From Acidobacteriota bacterium (GTDB lineage Bacteria > Acidobacteriota > Terriglobia > Bryobacterales > Bryobacteraceae): DNA of 64,000 bases. Position numbers and translations under genes: made by a program. Positions within the stretch are counted from its first letter, which is position 1, and every line of letters begins with the position of its first letter. A model generated the notes under the pieces. It was not told where the DNA came from and did not search any database. It saw only the letters and a list, made by a program, of their open reading frames with translations. This document shows positions 41,932 to 51,554 of this stretch, in pieces. The stretch covers positions 1 through 64,000 of the forward strand of contig JAKOTR010000063.1 in the NCBI GenBank assembly GCA_029776225.1. Direction: 5' to 3'.

Positions 41932-43146
41932 ATGAAAACGCCGATCTACATGGATTACCACGCAACCACGCCGGTCGATCCGCGCGTGCTGGACGCGATG
42001 CTGCCCTACTTCCGGGAGAAGTTCGGGAACGCCGCCAGCCGGAATCACGCTTTCGGCTGGGAGGCGGAGCAGGCGGTGGAGAAGGCGCGCAAGCAGATCG
42101 CCGATTTGATCGGCGCCAGCCCGCAGGAGATTATCTTCACGAGCGGGGCGACGGAATCGGACAACCTGGCGATTAAGGGCGTCGCGAGGATGTACGCCGA
42201 GCGCGGCAACCACATCATCACGGTTGCCACCGAGCATAAGGCGGTTCTGGATACGTGCAAGCGGCTGGCCAAGAGCGGCTACGAGGTGACGTATCTGCCG
42301 GTGCAACGCGACGGCCTGATCGACCTGGACCAACTGAAAAACGCCATCACCGACAAGACCATACTCATCAGCGTCATGCACGCGAATAACGAAATCGGCG
42401 TGCTGCAACCGATCCGCGAGATCGGGCGCATCGCGCGCGAGCGCGGCGTGCTCTTCCACACCGATGCGACCCAATCGGTCGGCAAAGTGCCCGTTAATGT
42501 AAATGATGACAATATCGACCTTATGTCATTGAGCGGGCACAAGATGTATGGGCCGAAGGGAATAGGCGCGCTGTACGTGCGGCGGAAGAATCCCCGGGTG
42601 CAGCTTGCGGCGGAGATGGACGGCGGCGGCCACGAGCGCGGCATGCGCTCGGGAACACTGAACGTGCCCGGGATCGTCGGGCTGGGCGAGGCCTGCGCGA
42701 TCTGCCAGCGCGAGATGGCCGAGGAATCCGTCCGGATCGCGGCGCTGCGCGACCGGCTGAAGGACAAGCTCCAGAGCGAACTCGACGAGATCTACATCAA
42801 CGGCTCGATGGAGCACAGGCTGCCGAACAACCTGAATATCAGCTTCGCTTACGTGGAGGGCGAATCGCTGATGATGGGGATGAAGGATGTGGCGGTTTCC
42901 AGCGGATCGGCCTGCACGTCCGCGACGCTGGAGCCGAGCTACGTCTTGCGTGCATTGGGGGTCGGCGACGATCTGGCGCACACCTCGATCCGTTTCGGTC
43001 TCGGGCGGTTCAACACCGAGGAAGAAGTGGATTACGTGGCCGCGCGGGTGATTGAGGTAGTGAAAAAGCTGCGCGAACTCTCGCCGCTCTATGAGATGGT
43101 CAAAGAGGGCGTGGATCTGAAGTCGGTGCAGTGGGTGAAGGATTAG
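41932..43146 (+). CDS. iscS: Cysteine desulfurase
   Basis: A 404-aa PLP enzyme that supplies sulfur for Fe-S cluster assembly. Key features are the N-terminal [14 protein letters not shown], the PLP lysine in [12 protein letters not shown] and the persulfide cysteine in [20 protein letters not shown]. The long mobile loop with a single conserved cysteine assigns it to the IscS group, not SufS. It is the first gene of the isc operon, separated from iscU by two bases. Confidence 0.97.
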   Translation: MKTPIYMDYHATTPVDPRVLDAMLPYFREKFGNAASRNHAFGWEAEQAVEKARKQIADLIGASPQEIIFTSGATESDNLAIKGVARMYAERGNHIITVATEHKAVLDTCKRLAKSGYEVTYLPVQRDGLIDLDQLKNAITDKTILISVMHANNEIGVLQPIREIGRIARERGVLFHTDATQSVGKVPVNVNDDNIDLMSLSGHKMYGPKGIGALYVRRKNPRVQLAAEMDGGGHERGMRSGTLNVPGIVGLGEACAICQREMAEESVRIAALRDRLKDKLQSELDEIYINGSMEHRLPNNLNISFAYVEGESLMMGMKDVAVSSGSACTSATLEPSYVLRALGVGDDLAHTSIRFGLGRFNTEEEVDYVAARVIEVVKKLRELSPLYEMVKEGVDLKSVQWVKD

Positions 43147-43148
43147 CG

Positions 43149-43544
43149 ATGGCTTACTCTGACAAAGTCTTGGATCACTATTCGAATCCCCGGAACGTGG
43201 GAACGCTCGACCGCACGGACCCGCGCGTGGGCACGGGCATGGTGGGCGCGCCGGAATGCGGCGATGTCATGAGGCTCCAGATCAAGGTGAACGAAGAGAC
43301 GGGGATCATTGAAGACGCGCGGTTCAAGACGTTCGGGTGCGGCAGCGCCATCGCCAGCTCATCGCTTGCTACCGAGTGGGTGAAGGGCAAGACACTCGAC
43401 GAGGCGCTGGCCATCCGCAACATCGACATCGTGAACGAGCTGAGCCTGCCGCCGGTGAAGATCCACTGTTCGGTGCTCGCCGAGGACGCCATCAAGGCCG
43501 CCATTGAGGATTACAAGAAGAAGCGGCAGCAGCAGAAGGGGTGA
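43149..43544 (+). CDS. iscU: Fe-S cluster assembly scaffold protein
   Basis: A 131-aa scaffold on which [2Fe-2S] clusters are built before transfer by the HscAB chaperones. The three ligand cysteines are in GAPECGDV, FGCGSA and KIHCSVLAE, and LPPVKIHC is the motif recognised by HscA. The aspartate next to the first cysteine (C-G-D) is also present. ATG 43149 is used, as the in-frame codons upstream lie in iscS. Confidence 0.97.
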   Translation: MAYSDKVLDHYSNPRNVGTLDRTDPRVGTGMVGAPECGDVMRLQIKVNEETGIIEDARFKTFGCGSAIASSSLATEWVKGKTLDEALAIRNIDIVNELSLPPVKIHCSVLAEDAIKAAIEDYKKKRQQQKG

Positions 43545-43587
43545 GCGGCGTCCGGCGGCGGAGCGTGGTGAGAAAATAGAGATAAAG

Positions 43588-43911
43588 ATGATCAACGTCA
43601 CGCCCAAAGCGATTCAAAAGATCAAGGAAGCGTTCGCCAAGAACAACGTGACCGAAGGAGGGCTGCGGCTGGGGGTGCAGGGAGGCGGCTGCTCGGGGTT
43701 GTCTTACCTGTTCCGGCTGGAGACAAAGCAGCGGGAGAAGGACCACGTCTACGAGTTCGACGGGATCAAGATTTTCGTCGACCCGAAGAGCATGCTGTAC
43801 CTGAAAGGCATGACGCTGGATTACCGCGAATCGCTGATTCATTCCGGTTTTGTGTTCGAGAACCCGAACGCCAAGAAGAGCTGCGGCTGCGGCTCGTCGT
43901 TTTCCGCTTGA
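43588..43911 (+). CDS. iscA: A-type iron-sulfur carrier protein
   Basis: A 107-aa HesB/IscA protein that carries Fe-S clusters from IscU to target enzymes. The three cysteines are in QGGGCSGLSY and the terminal CGCGSSF. ATG 43588 (MINVTPKAI) is the family start; the open frame upstream into iscU's tail is not used. Its stop overlaps the hscB start (TGATG). Confidence 0.95.
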   Translation: MINVTPKAIQKIKEAFAKNNVTEGGLRLGVQGGGCSGLSYLFRLETKQREKDHVYEFDGIKIFVDPKSMLYLKGMTLDYRESLIHSGFVFENPNAKKSCGCGSSFSA

Positions 43912-44441
43912 TGGACACGCCCGATTACTTCCAGTTTTTCGGCCTGGAGCGGAAGCTCGCCCTGGATACGGCCGACCTGGAAGACAGATTTCATAAGCTC
44001 AGCCGGCAACTGCATCCGGACCGGTACGCGCGCGCCACGCCGGCGGAACGCGAGCGCGCGCTCGAAGCCTCAGCCGTACTGAACGACGCTTACCGCACCC
44101 TGCGCGACCCGGTTGCGAGGGCCGAGTACGTACTGAAGCAGCAGGGGACAACGCCGTCGAAGGCCGCGCCGCCGCAGGAGCTGCTGGACGAGGTTTTCGA
44201 GCTGAACATGGCGTTGGAGGAGTTGCGCGGCGGGGACGACTCCGTGCGCCCGCAGCTCGAAGCCGCGCGGGACCGTTTTCTCGCGCTCCGGCGCGAAGCC
44301 GACGCCGCGTTGGAAAACCTTTTCCGCGCGCATGATGAATCCGGACCGGACTCGGTTTTCGCCGACCTCCGCGCGCTGCTGGATCGCCGCAAGTATATCG
44401 ACAACCTGATTCAACAGGTGGAAAGTGAACTCTCCCGCTGA
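43911..44441 (+). CDS. hscB: Fe-S assembly co-chaperone HscB
   Basis: A 176-aa J-domain co-chaperone that delivers IscU to HscA. The J-domain (1-80) has the HPD motif (LHPDRYA), and the helical C-terminal part (about 95-175) binds IscU. The N-terminal metal-binding Cys cluster of eukaryotic HscB is missing. The gene overlaps iscA and hscA by one base each. Confidence 0.95.
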   Translation: MDTPDYFQFFGLERKLALDTADLEDRFHKLSRQLHPDRYARATPAERERALEASAVLNDAYRTLRDPVARAEYVLKQQGTTPSKAAPPQELLDEVFELNMALEELRGGDDSVRPQLEAARDRFLALRREADAALENLFRAHDESGPDSVFADLRALLDRRKYIDNLIQQVESELSR

Positions 44442-46294
44442 TGTCCGACGTATTTCAGATTGATTTTGGAGACCGCACGCCCGACGTGGTGATCGGGATC
44501 GATCTCGGCACTACGAACAGCCTGGCCGCGGTGATGGATTTGACCGGGCCGAGGATCATTCCGGGTCCGGACGGCGAGCGCCTGGTTCCGAGCGTGGTGT
44601 ATGCCGGCGGCACGACGCCGGTGCTGGTGGGCAATGCCGCGCGGCAAATGCTGGTGGAAGATCCGGAGCGCACGGTCTACTCCGTGAAGCGGCTGATGGG
44701 GCGCGGGCCGGCCGACGTCGCCAGCGAAGCAGCGCTGTTTCCGTTTCGCATCGCGGCGGGCAACGATCCGGTGATCCGGGTGCAACTGGGAGAGCGCGCG
44801 CTGACACCGCCGGAGATTTCCGCGTTCATCCTGCTTCAGTTGAAGAAGAACGCGGAAGCGGACCTGGGCCGTCCGGTGAGGCGCGCGGTGATCACGGTGC
44901 CGGCCTACTTCAACGACGCGCAGCGGCAGGCGACCAAGGACGCCGGGCGCATCGCCGGTCTCGACGTGCTGCGGCTGGTCAACGAGCCGACGGCTGCGTC
45001 GCTCGCCTACGGGCTCGACAAGCGCAAAGAAGGCGTGGTCGCGGTTTACGATCTGGGCGGCGGCACGTTCGACATCTCGATCCTGAAAATCCGCGACGGC
45101 ATCTTCGAGGTGCTGGCCACGAACGGCGACACGCACCTGGGCGGCGACGACATCGACGACCGGCTGCTGCGCATCGCGCTCGAAGACGTGCAATCGGAGT
45201 GGGGCGAGGACATCTCGCAGGACCGGGCCGCGGTGCAGACGCTGCGGCGCGCGGTGATCGCGGCCAAGGAGCGGCTGTCTTCTGTTCCGCGCACCACGAT
45301 CGAATTCGAGCGGCAAGGAAAGACCTACCAGCGCGAGATCACGCGGGAGCAGTTCGAAAACCTGATCCGCGATATTGTGGACCGCACACTCGGGCCGTGC
45401 CGCGCCTGCATCAAGGACGCGGGCGTGACGGTGGATGAGATCGATGAAGTCGTGCTGGTGGGCGGCTCGACGCGTATCCCGCTGGTGCGAAAAGCGGTGG
45501 AGAACCTGTTCCGCGCGCGGCCGCATACGGAGTTGAATCCGGAGGAAGTGGTCGCTCTGGGCGCGGCGGTGCAGGCGGGAATACTGACGGGGCAGGTGGA
45601 GGACAAGCTGCTGCTCGACGTAACGCCGCTCTCGCTCGGCATCGAGACGATGGGCGGGGTGGTGTCAAAGCTCATCCATCGCAACTCCACGATTCCGGCG
45701 AGCGCCACCGAGGTTTTTACGACCGCGGTGGACGGGCAGCGAAACGTGCTGATCCACGTCTTGCAGGGCGAGCGGGAACTGGCGAAGGATTGCCGCAGCC
45801 TGGCGCGGTTTGACCTGAAGGACATCGATCCGTTGCCGGCGGGCATGGCGCGGATCGAAGTGCGATTTTTGATCGACGCGAACGGCATTCTCAGCGTGAC
45901 CGCACGCGATCAGCGGACGGGCAAGGAACAGTCCATCGAAGTGAAGCCCTCCTACGGCCTGACGGAGGAGCAGGTCGAGGCGATGATCCGCGAGTCGTAC
46001 GAACGCGCCGAGGAGGATTTCGCCGAACGGCAGGTGCGCGAGGCGCGGCTGGAGGCGGATACGATCCTGGCGGCGGTCGAGAAAGCCCGCGACAACGACG
46101 CGTATTTCGAGTTGAGCGAGGAGGAGAGGGCGGCCATCGACCAGGCGGTCAATGAGCTGCTCATGGTGTATTGCTCGGAGGATCATCTGCTGATCCGCTC
46201 GCAGATCGCGAAGCTGAACGACGCCACCATGCGGCTGGCCGAGATGATGATGAACGCCGCCGTCAAGACGGCGCTCAAGGGGACGAAGATCTGA
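44441..46294 (+). CDS. hscA: Fe-S assembly Hsp70-type chaperone HscA
   Basis: A 617-aa Hsp70 dedicated to IscU. The ATPase domain starts [17 protein letters not shown] and has [14 protein letters not shown] and [10 protein letters not shown]; the substrate domain begins near residue 385 and binds the LPPVK motif. The C-terminal helical lid is intact. The gene is one base from hscB and iscX, giving a closely packed operon. Confidence 0.97.
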   Translation: MSDVFQIDFGDRTPDVVIGIDLGTTNSLAAVMDLTGPRIIPGPDGERLVPSVVYAGGTTPVLVGNAARQMLVEDPERTVYSVKRLMGRGPADVASEAALFPFRIAAGNDPVIRVQLGERALTPPEISAFILLQLKKNAEADLGRPVRRAVITVPAYFNDAQRQATKDAGRIAGLDVLRLVNEPTAASLAYGLDKRKEGVVAVYDLGGGTFDISILKIRDGIFEVLATNGDTHLGGDDIDDRLLRIALEDVQSEWGEDISQDRAAVQTLRRAVIAAKERLSSVPRTTIEFERQGKTYQREITREQFENLIRDIVDRTLGPCRACIKDAGVTVDEIDEVVLVGGSTRIPLVRKAVENLFRARPHTELNPEEVVALGAAVQAGILTGQVEDKLLLDVTPLSLGIETMGGVVSKLIHRNSTIPASATEVFTTAVDGQRNVLIHVLQGERELAKDCRSLARFDLKDIDPLPAGMARIEVRFLIDANGILSVTARDQRTGKEQSIEVKPSYGLTEEQVEAMIRESYERAEEDFAERQVREARLEADTILAAVEKARDNDAYFELSEEERAAIDQAVNELLMVYCSEDHLLIRSQIAKLNDATMRLAEMMMNAAVKTALKGTKI

Positions 46295-46515
46295 TGCGCA
46301 GGCTGGACTGGGGGGACGCCGAAGAGATCGGGCTGGCCCTGTATGAAAAATTCCCAGACATGCATCCGCTTCAGGTGCGCTTTACCGACTTGCGCCGGTG
46401 GGTCTTGGAGCTGGAGGGATTCGCCGGCGACCCCGGGGCGTCGTCGGAAGGCGCGCTGGAAGCGATCCAGATGGCATGGTGGGAGGAATGGAAGGAGCAG
46501 GGCGGGGAAGGGTGA
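46294..46515 (+). CDS. iscX: IscX Fe-S assembly protein
   Basis: A 73-aa acidic protein with the IscX signature W-x-D-A-E-E-I-G-x-x-L-x-E/K-x-x-P-D-x-x-P-x-x-[VL]-R-F-T-D-L. It binds iron and IscS and tunes sulfur delivery. ATG 46294 overlaps the hscA stop. It is the last gene of the operon. A ferredoxin gene, which usually stands between hscA and iscX, is absent. It converges on the ligase gene with 2 bp between stops. Confidence 0.93.
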   Translation: MRRLDWGDAEEIGLALYEKFPDMHPLQVRFTDLRRWVLELEGFAGDPGASSEGALEAIQMAWWEEWKEQGGEG

Positions 46516-46517
46516 GC

Positions 46518-47819
46518 CTACTTTGTCGAGTTCACCAGGCTGTAGTAGAGCCGCGACTTCCCGCTGGGCGCCGGCGGCAGCTCCTCCACCAGTTCCAGCG
46601 TGACTTGGATACCCGGCCCCGCCGCCTCGCTTAGCAGCCTGAGCAGCTCGGCCTTTTGGGCTTCGCCGGGAGGCTCGACAGGCATGGGCACTACCCTTAC
46701 GCGGATGTGATCGATCGTTTCCTGCACGATCTGGTAGCGTCGGACCCAGTTATTTAAACGCGTGAGCGGCACGACGAGATGATATGGGTGCAGGCTGCCG
46801 CCGGCGGGCAGCGGGAAGCGGTCCACGACCCTGCCTTCTATGCGCAGGATGGTGGAGTACGGGGCGCCGCAGGGGCATTGCGCCGGCCCGCGCACCACGA
46901 GGTCTCCCAAGCGGTAGCGCAGAATCGGCATCGCAAAGGAATGCAGGGCCGTGCCGTAGATCTCTCCCGCTTCTCCTTCCGCACAGGGTTTTCCATCGCG
47001 AAGGACCTCGACGATCACTCCGCAATCCTCGACGTGATAGATGCCCGTTTCGACGCACTCGCTCGCAATCAGGTTGAACTCGTGGGCGCCGTAGAAATCG
47101 TAAACGGGCGCGTTGAAGCGCTCGCGGATCAACTGGCGCATCGCTGGCGTCAGCGTTTCGGCGACGGCTACTATGAACCGCGGGCGGATGCGGCGCAAAT
47201 CTTCCTCGGTGGCTTCAGCGGCGATCCAGGCCAGGATCCCGGAGTACAACACGAGCACGTCGGGTTTGAGGGCGGCAAGGCGGTCGAGGATTTCGCGCGC
47301 TGGCGCCAAAATGTTCACCGGTGCACGCCGCAGGATGGTGAAGCGGGGATCCAACAAATTCCAGCGCGACGACGCCGGCCGCTCGCCGATCGCGGACGAC
47401 GTGCGAAGGTCGGTCCATCGCAATCCGCAGCGCCGGAGTTGCCTTATCCGGAGCAGTTGCAGAAGCCGGTCCTCGAACCAGGTCCGGCAGACCGTAAAAG
47501 GATCTCCGGTTGAACCGCTGGTCCGCCACTTGACCAACCGTTTCTGGTCGAAGCCCGAGGCGATCAAATCACCGGGCGCCGCTTCCTGCATCTCGGAGCG
47601 CAGAGCGGGCGGCAGTTTTCCGAGGTCTTCGATGCCGTTTACCTCGCCGGGCTCGAGGCCGTGCCGGCGGTACAGTTTCCGGTAGAAAGGAACGCGTTCA
47701 CAGGCGTGGCGCACCAGTTCCCGCAGCCGGCGGTTTTGGAAACGGACCACGTCCTCACGGGTCCAGCGGGAGCAGCCCACGAGATCCAGGCTTTTCCCCG
47801 CTTGTTCCAAAAAATCCAT
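46518..47819 (-). CDS. Adenylate-forming ligase (phenylacetate-CoA ligase/CapK-like)
   Basis: A 433-aa enzyme of the ANL superfamily, PaaK/CapK branch. The P-loop is KWRTSGSTGDP (near residue 110), the A5 motif YDFYGAHEF (about 245) and RYRLGDLVVR follow; a C-terminal domain begins near 355. Enzymes of this branch adenylate an acid and pass it to CoA or another acceptor; CapK-type forms act in polysaccharide synthesis. I use ATG 47819. The GTG 12 bases upstream would precede the predicted transcription start, as TATAAT lies at 47839-47834. It is divergent from the ATP-grasp gene, 27 bp apart. Confidence 0.8.
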   Translation of the reverse strand: MDFLEQAGKSLDLVGCSRWTREDVVRFQNRRLRELVRHACERVPFYRKLYRRHGLEPGEVNGIEDLGKLPPALRSEMQEAAPGDLIASGFDQKRLVKWRTSGSTGDPFTVCRTWFEDRLLQLLRIRQLRRCGLRWTDLRTSSAIGERPASSRWNLLDPRFTILRRAPVNILAPAREILDRLAALKPDVLVLYSGILAWIAAEATEEDLRRIRPRFIVAVAETLTPAMRQLIRERFNAPVYDFYGAHEFNLIASECVETGIYHVEDCGVIVEVLRDGKPCAEGEAGEIYGTALHSFAMPILRYRLGDLVVRGPAQCPCGAPYSTILRIEGRVVDRFPLPAGGSLHPYHLVVPLTRLNNWVRRYQIVQETIDHIRVRVVPMPVEPPGEAQKAELLRLLSEAAGPGIQVTLELVEELPPAPSGKSRLYYSLVNSTK

Positions 47820-47833
47820 TCTTCGGAGCACCC

Positions 47834-47839
47834 ATTATA
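47834..47839 (-). promoter_or_regulatory. -10 element for the ligase gene
   Basis: A perfect TATAAT on the minus strand, 14 bases before ATG 47819. It lies within the 27-bp gap between the divergent ligase and ATP-grasp starts, so both promoters must overlap. A matching -35 element was not identified. Confidence 0.45.
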
Positions 47840-47846
47840 GAATGCG

Positions 47847-49250
47847 GTGGTGGAATCGCCTGCTTCTTTCCGAGCCAGGTTCGGGGCAAAGCGCGTCATA
47901 TGGCAGTCCTACTACTCCTGCTATTGCCTGGGGATGACGGAGCACGTTCCGCTGGAGATCGTGCTGGCCATGGACGAGGGTCTCGACACCGCCGCCATCG
48001 CGCAGCGCACAGGCATTCGCTTCTGCGCGCTCGAGGGGACGTCGGGGTGGCGCGAAACGTTCTCGGACCAGGCGCTCGACGAACTGGCCCCCGCTTTTCG
48101 GGCGCAACTGCTGGCGTGGCTGGAAGCCGAACCTCAGCACGAATGGATCGCGCTATCCCCCGTTCCGGGGGAATGCCTGGCGCGATTTTGCGGTGAGCGA
48201 GGCATCCCGTGCAGCGTCCTGCCCTGGGAGCGGCACGTCTGGTTCGGCAGCAAGGCCAACCTCCACGCGGCGGTGGCGGAACTGGATCTGCCGCGGCTCG
48301 CCGGGCGGTGGGTCGAGCTCAACGGCGCCCGCTACAGCGAGCTGGCCCGTGAGTTCGGCGCGCGCTTCGTTATGCAGGGCGAGCACGGCGCCGACGGAAA
48401 CAGCACCGCCGTCGTGCACAACGCGGAGACTTTCGCGATCGCTGCCGGCAAATTCGCAGGAGGAGCCGTTTGGGTGGCGCCCTACGCGGGCGCGCTCTCT
48501 CTCAACGTCAATGCCATCGCCACTCCCGCCGGCACGGCTGTCGCATACCCGAGTGTTCAGATCACCGGAAAAAGGGAGTTGGGATCGAGCCAGGCAGGGC
48601 ATTGCGGGAACGATTTTTCCGCAACCGCCGCCCTGACCGGGGAGCTTTTGGAGAGCGTCCGGCTGCAAACGTCGCGGCTGGGTTCGTGGATGGCGGCGCG
48701 CGGGTATCGCGGCCTGTTCGGGCTCGATTTCGTAGTCGACGAGCGGTCGGGCCGGCTTTGCGTCGTAGATATCAACCCCCGGTGGCAGGGTTCGACCTCG
48801 CTGCAGTCCCAGGCGGCTTGTCGAAAGGCGCTCGCCCCGGTATCCGCGATCGAGGCCGCGTATATGGCGGGCGTACTGGAAGCGGCCGAGGTCATGGCGC
48901 TATCGGATTCCTTGTATGAGCCGGTGGAAGGCGCGCAGTTCTTTCTGAAGGCCAAGGGCGCAGGGTGGTGGCGGGTTTGCCGCGGGCTTGAGCCAGGCAT
49001 TTACACCAGGGATTTGACCTTCATCCGTCCGGCGCTGGAATTGAAGGAAACCACGTCGCCCGATGAAATTCTGATCAACGGTCATAACCCGCGCCCGGGC
49101 GGCCGGATTTGCGGCGGTGCGCGCCTCCTGCGCGTGTGCTCGACGGAAAGAATGGTGGATCCGGTTACGGGGAAGTTCGAGGATTGGGTCTGCGATGTGA
49201 TCCGCCGCCTGGGCGACGCTCTTGGATTAGAGCAATGCCCGGAAGCGTAA
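47847..49250 (+). CDS. ATP-grasp ligase, unknown substrate
   Basis: A 467-aa ATP-grasp protein. The pre-grasp domain (about 1-120) is followed by KANLHAAVAELDLP, FVMQGEHGADGNSTAVV, which fits the glycine-rich loop binding ATP phosphates, and GLFGLDFVVDERSGRLCVVDINPRWQGS, which has the E/D-x-N metal-binding site. The last 130 residues have no assigned fold. GTG 47847 is used; ATG 47934 is an alternative that would drop 29 residues. The type joins a carboxylate with an amine or thiol. Pairing with an adenylate-forming ligase suggests a common product, which is inference. Confidence 0.78.
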   Translation: MVESPASFRARFGAKRVIWQSYYSCYCLGMTEHVPLEIVLAMDEGLDTAAIAQRTGIRFCALEGTSGWRETFSDQALDELAPAFRAQLLAWLEAEPQHEWIALSPVPGECLARFCGERGIPCSVLPWERHVWFGSKANLHAAVAELDLPRLAGRWVELNGARYSELAREFGARFVMQGEHGADGNSTAVVHNAETFAIAAGKFAGGAVWVAPYAGALSLNVNAIATPAGTAVAYPSVQITGKRELGSSQAGHCGNDFSATAALTGELLESVRLQTSRLGSWMAARGYRGLFGLDFVVDERSGRLCVVDINPRWQGSTSLQSQAACRKALAPVSAIEAAYMAGVLEAAEVMALSDSLYEPVEGAQFFLKAKGAGWWRVCRGLEPGIYTRDLTFIRPALELKETTSPDEILINGHNPRPGGRICGGARLLRVCSTERMVDPVTGKFEDWVCDVIRRLGDALGLEQCPEA

Positions 49251-49262
49251 CGGCCCGGTGCA

Positions 49263-49292
49263 GCTCAAAGGGCTGGCGGCAGCCCCTTGAGC
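49263..49292. terminator. Bidirectional hairpin after the ATP-grasp gene
   Basis: GCTCAAAGGGCTG (49263-49275) and CAGCCCCTTGAGC (49280-49292) form a 13-base-pair stem with one mismatch and a four-base loop between the convergent ATP-grasp and ThuA genes. No T-run is seen. Confidence 0.58.
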
Positions 49293-49305
49293 CGTGGTTT
49301 CTCAC

Positions 49306-50073
49306 TTACGCGGTGAGCCAGTCCAGGCAATTCTGGATACAGCGTTGAATCATCGGATGCCGGATGGTTTCCGGGCTGTGCCCGGGAATCAGGACGGCCA
49401 CCTTGCCTTTGCCGTAGGTGTGGGCCCAGCCTTGCGCATGCCGGCCGTGTTCGGGAGAGTGGCTTTCGAGGAAAACGTTGGTCTTGCTTTCATCCATCTC
49501 AACCTCATACTCCTCGTCGGCGCACTCAAAGGGCGTGATGCCTTTAGTTAGCTCCGGCATTTTGTCGGTAGGCGACACCTTGATCTTCACGATCGCCGGG
49601 TGGCGAATGAAGTAAGAGCGGGCAATCCGGGAGACCCCCTGGCCTTTCGGATATGCGCCGAAGCCGTCGTGGTAGAGGAAAATACGGCCGCCGTTTTGCA
49701 CGTACTCTTCGAACTTGTCTTCCTGGTCGGGAGTCAGCCAGCGGGCTTGTCCTCTGTTGGGCGGGTCGCCGTCGCGTTCCCGGTAGTATCTGATGTACTC
49801 ACGCCCCTCCCGGCTCAGGATGATCAGGTCGTACTGCGCGAAATCGTTCCATGGAACGGCATAGTCCATGATCGTGACGGCCTTCCAGCCGTTCCTCCTG
49901 AGCCTGCCGACAAGCGCCTGGTCCAAGGGCGCGACGCAGTGATACGCATCTCCCAGAATGGCAAGCACGCGCTTTGTCCCGGCCGGCTGTTGTTGAGCCG
50001 CACTGGCCTGCAGACTGGCGCCGCTCAAGACGCCGATCGAGGCCTGTAGCAATCGCCGCCGTCCAGTGTCCAC
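49306..50073 (-). CDS. ThuA-domain protein, Tat-exported
   Basis: A 255-aa protein of the ThuA/glutamine-amidotransferase-like fold. An N-terminal R-R-R-L-L-Q-A-S twin-arginine signal and a signal peptide (1 to about 25) indicate export. The fold is recognisable by VLAILGDAYHCVAPL and IFLYHDGFGAYPKGQGVSR. Members act in trehalose and other disaccharide oxidation together with Gfo/Idh and DUF1080 proteins, which lie upstream here. The start is GTG 50073 after GGAGGAAAATCT. Confidence 0.83.
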   Translation of the reverse strand: MDTGRRRLLQASIGVLSGASLQASAAQQQPAGTKRVLAILGDAYHCVAPLDQALVGRLRRNGWKAVTIMDYAVPWNDFAQYDLIILSREGREYIRYYRERDGDPPNRGQARWLTPDQEDKFEEYVQNGGRIFLYHDGFGAYPKGQGVSRIARSYFIRHPAIVKIKVSPTDKMPELTKGITPFECADEEYEVEMDESKTNVFLESHSPEHGRHAQGWAHTYGKGKVAVLIPGHSPETIRHPMIQRCIQNCLDWLTA

Positions 50074-50128
50074 AGATTTTCCTCCTATCCGGCAGGGCTC
50101 CGCCTGCCTGTCATTCGAGTGTTTAGGA

Positions 50129-50160
50129 CTCCGCAGCGGGCGATGACACCCGCTGCGGAG
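50129..50160. terminator. Perfect 12-bp hairpin after the DUF1080 gene
   Basis: CTCCGCAGCGGG (50129-50140) and CCCGCTGCGGAG (50149-50160) pair completely with an eight-base loop, 22 bases beyond the DUF1080 stop on the minus strand. No T-run follows; it may separate DUF1080 from ThuA transcription or stabilise a shared message. Confidence 0.55.
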
Positions 50161-50182
50161 CTTGCATCACCGGCGCCCGGGC

Positions 50183-51235
50183 TTAACGCTTCGGCAGAGA
50201 AATTGTGATGTTCCGGAAGCGCAGTGTGCCTGGGTGGTCGCCCTGAAGATAGATTGGTCCAGGCTCAGCCTCATTGCTATCCAGGGCGCCGCCGGTGATG
50301 CCGGGGATTTCTTCGTTATCGATGGTGGTTACGCCATTAAACACCACCGTGACCCTGCGGCCGACGAGCGTAATATCGTAGGTCTGCCAGTCGGGCGTGA
50401 ACGGCGGCGGGGACGAGGGCCCCAGGAAACCGTAGATGCAACCAATACCGAGATACGGATTTCTGGGAGGTCTGGGAGCTCCCTCTCTCTCGCGGCGCTC
50501 GGCGGCCGGACGTCTCGCCGATTCGCGGGCCGGCGCGCTTGGAGGCGGCGCCACCTGAACTTCGTACCGCCCGCGCAGATAGATGCCGCTGTTGGAGCCC
50601 GGCGCCAGGTTGTATTCGACGTGCAGTTTGAAATCGTCGAAAACGCGGGTGGTCCGCAGATTGGACCCCTGGGCCAGGTTAACCAGTTCCCCGTTCTTGA
50701 CCGTCCAGTTGTTCTTGAAGCCTCCGGGGGGCTGGGGCGTGTTGTTGATCGGTTCCCAGCCGGTGAGATCCTTGCCGTTGAACAACGGTTCAGGCTCGCC
50801 CCATTCGACGGGCGCCGGGTGGTCCAATGCCGGCGCGCGGACCCCTACGATCTCGAAGGTCTGAGAACCCCGGGTCTGCGTGCCTTTAAGGCGGCCGCCT
50901 TCTTCGGTGAGTTCCCAAATCAACGCGGGCCGTTCCGGCATCGCGGGGCGGTCCTCCGTCGCCGGACGCGCCGGAACGGCGGCCGAAACGGTCACGATCA
51001 GCTTGTTGCCGTCTCTCTCCACGGCAACAGCCGGGTTCACGTTTCCGGTACGCTGCTGCACGCGCGCTTCGAGCTTCCCGTCAGCCTCCGTAACCTCCAT
51101 CCAGCTCGGGTACTGTTCCTGCGGCGTCGTGACGGTCATGTCCCAGCGGCCGAGGAACGGATTGCCTGCCGGTTTCGAACAGGAAAGGGTCAACCCTACG
51201 GCCGCGATAGTCAGTGTCAAACAAAAGTGCTTCAT
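50183..51235 (-). CDS. DUF1080 (3-keto-disaccharide hydrolase-type) lipoprotein
   Basis: A 350-aa exported lipoprotein with lipobox L-T-L-S-C (cysteine near residue 19). The N-terminal half (about 25-135) is a separate beta-rich domain. The C-terminal half is the DUF1080 jelly-roll, marked by PLFNGKDLTGWEPI, NGELVNLAQGSNLRTTRVFDDFKLHVEY and GSNSGIYLRGRYEVQV. The family binds or hydrolyses sugars oxidised at C3. A 319-bp gap separates it from the Gfo/Idh gene upstream. ATG 51235 is used; the longer frame upstream has no signal. Confidence 0.87.
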   Translation of the reverse strand: MKHFCLTLTIAAVGLTLSCSKPAGNPFLGRWDMTVTTPQEQYPSWMEVTEADGKLEARVQQRTGNVNPAVAVERDGNKLIVTVSAAVPARPATEDRPAMPERPALIWELTEEGGRLKGTQTRGSQTFEIVGVRAPALDHPAPVEWGEPEPLFNGKDLTGWEPINNTPQPPGGFKNNWTVKNGELVNLAQGSNLRTTRVFDDFKLHVEYNLAPGSNSGIYLRGRYEVQVAPPPSAPARESARRPAAERREREGAPRPPRNPYLGIGCIYGFLGPSSPPPFTPDWQTYDITLVGRRVTVVFNGVTTIDNEEIPGITGGALDSNEAEPGPIYLQGDHPGTLRFRNITISLPKR

Positions 51236-51554
51236 GGCTCTCTCAATGCTCAGTAGATGTGTACACCTTGAATTTGAACTGCAGAACCGCGTGAATAACA
51301 GCAAAACAGTCTCAGGACGGGTAACTTCAAAAGCGCCACCTTGACGGCATCTTTGGAAGAGGTAAGACCCGCCCTCCCTTTGTATTACTGCTGCACAGAC
51401 GTTTAAATAGGTACCGTGGCATAGCCACGCTACCTTGTCGATCCTATATCAGGGACCTCCGGATGTCAACAGAAAAACAACCGAAGACCGGGGGCGCGCC
51501 TGCGCGTTTTACACAGCCCGCCGCGGTAGCAACTCGAACAGGTGCAGGCAGCGC
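51236..51554. other. Intergenic region with an inverted repeat
   Basis: No gene is supported. It holds the inverted repeat at 51410-51434. It must contain the DUF1080 promoter, but I see no clear one. Confidence 0.55.
51410..51434. terminator. Hairpin after the Gfo/Idh gene
   Basis: GGTACCGTGGC and GCCACGCTACC form an 11-base-pair stem with one mismatch and a three-base loop. It lies downstream of the Gfo/Idh gene on the minus strand, and TATTTAAA follows it. Confidence 0.45.
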
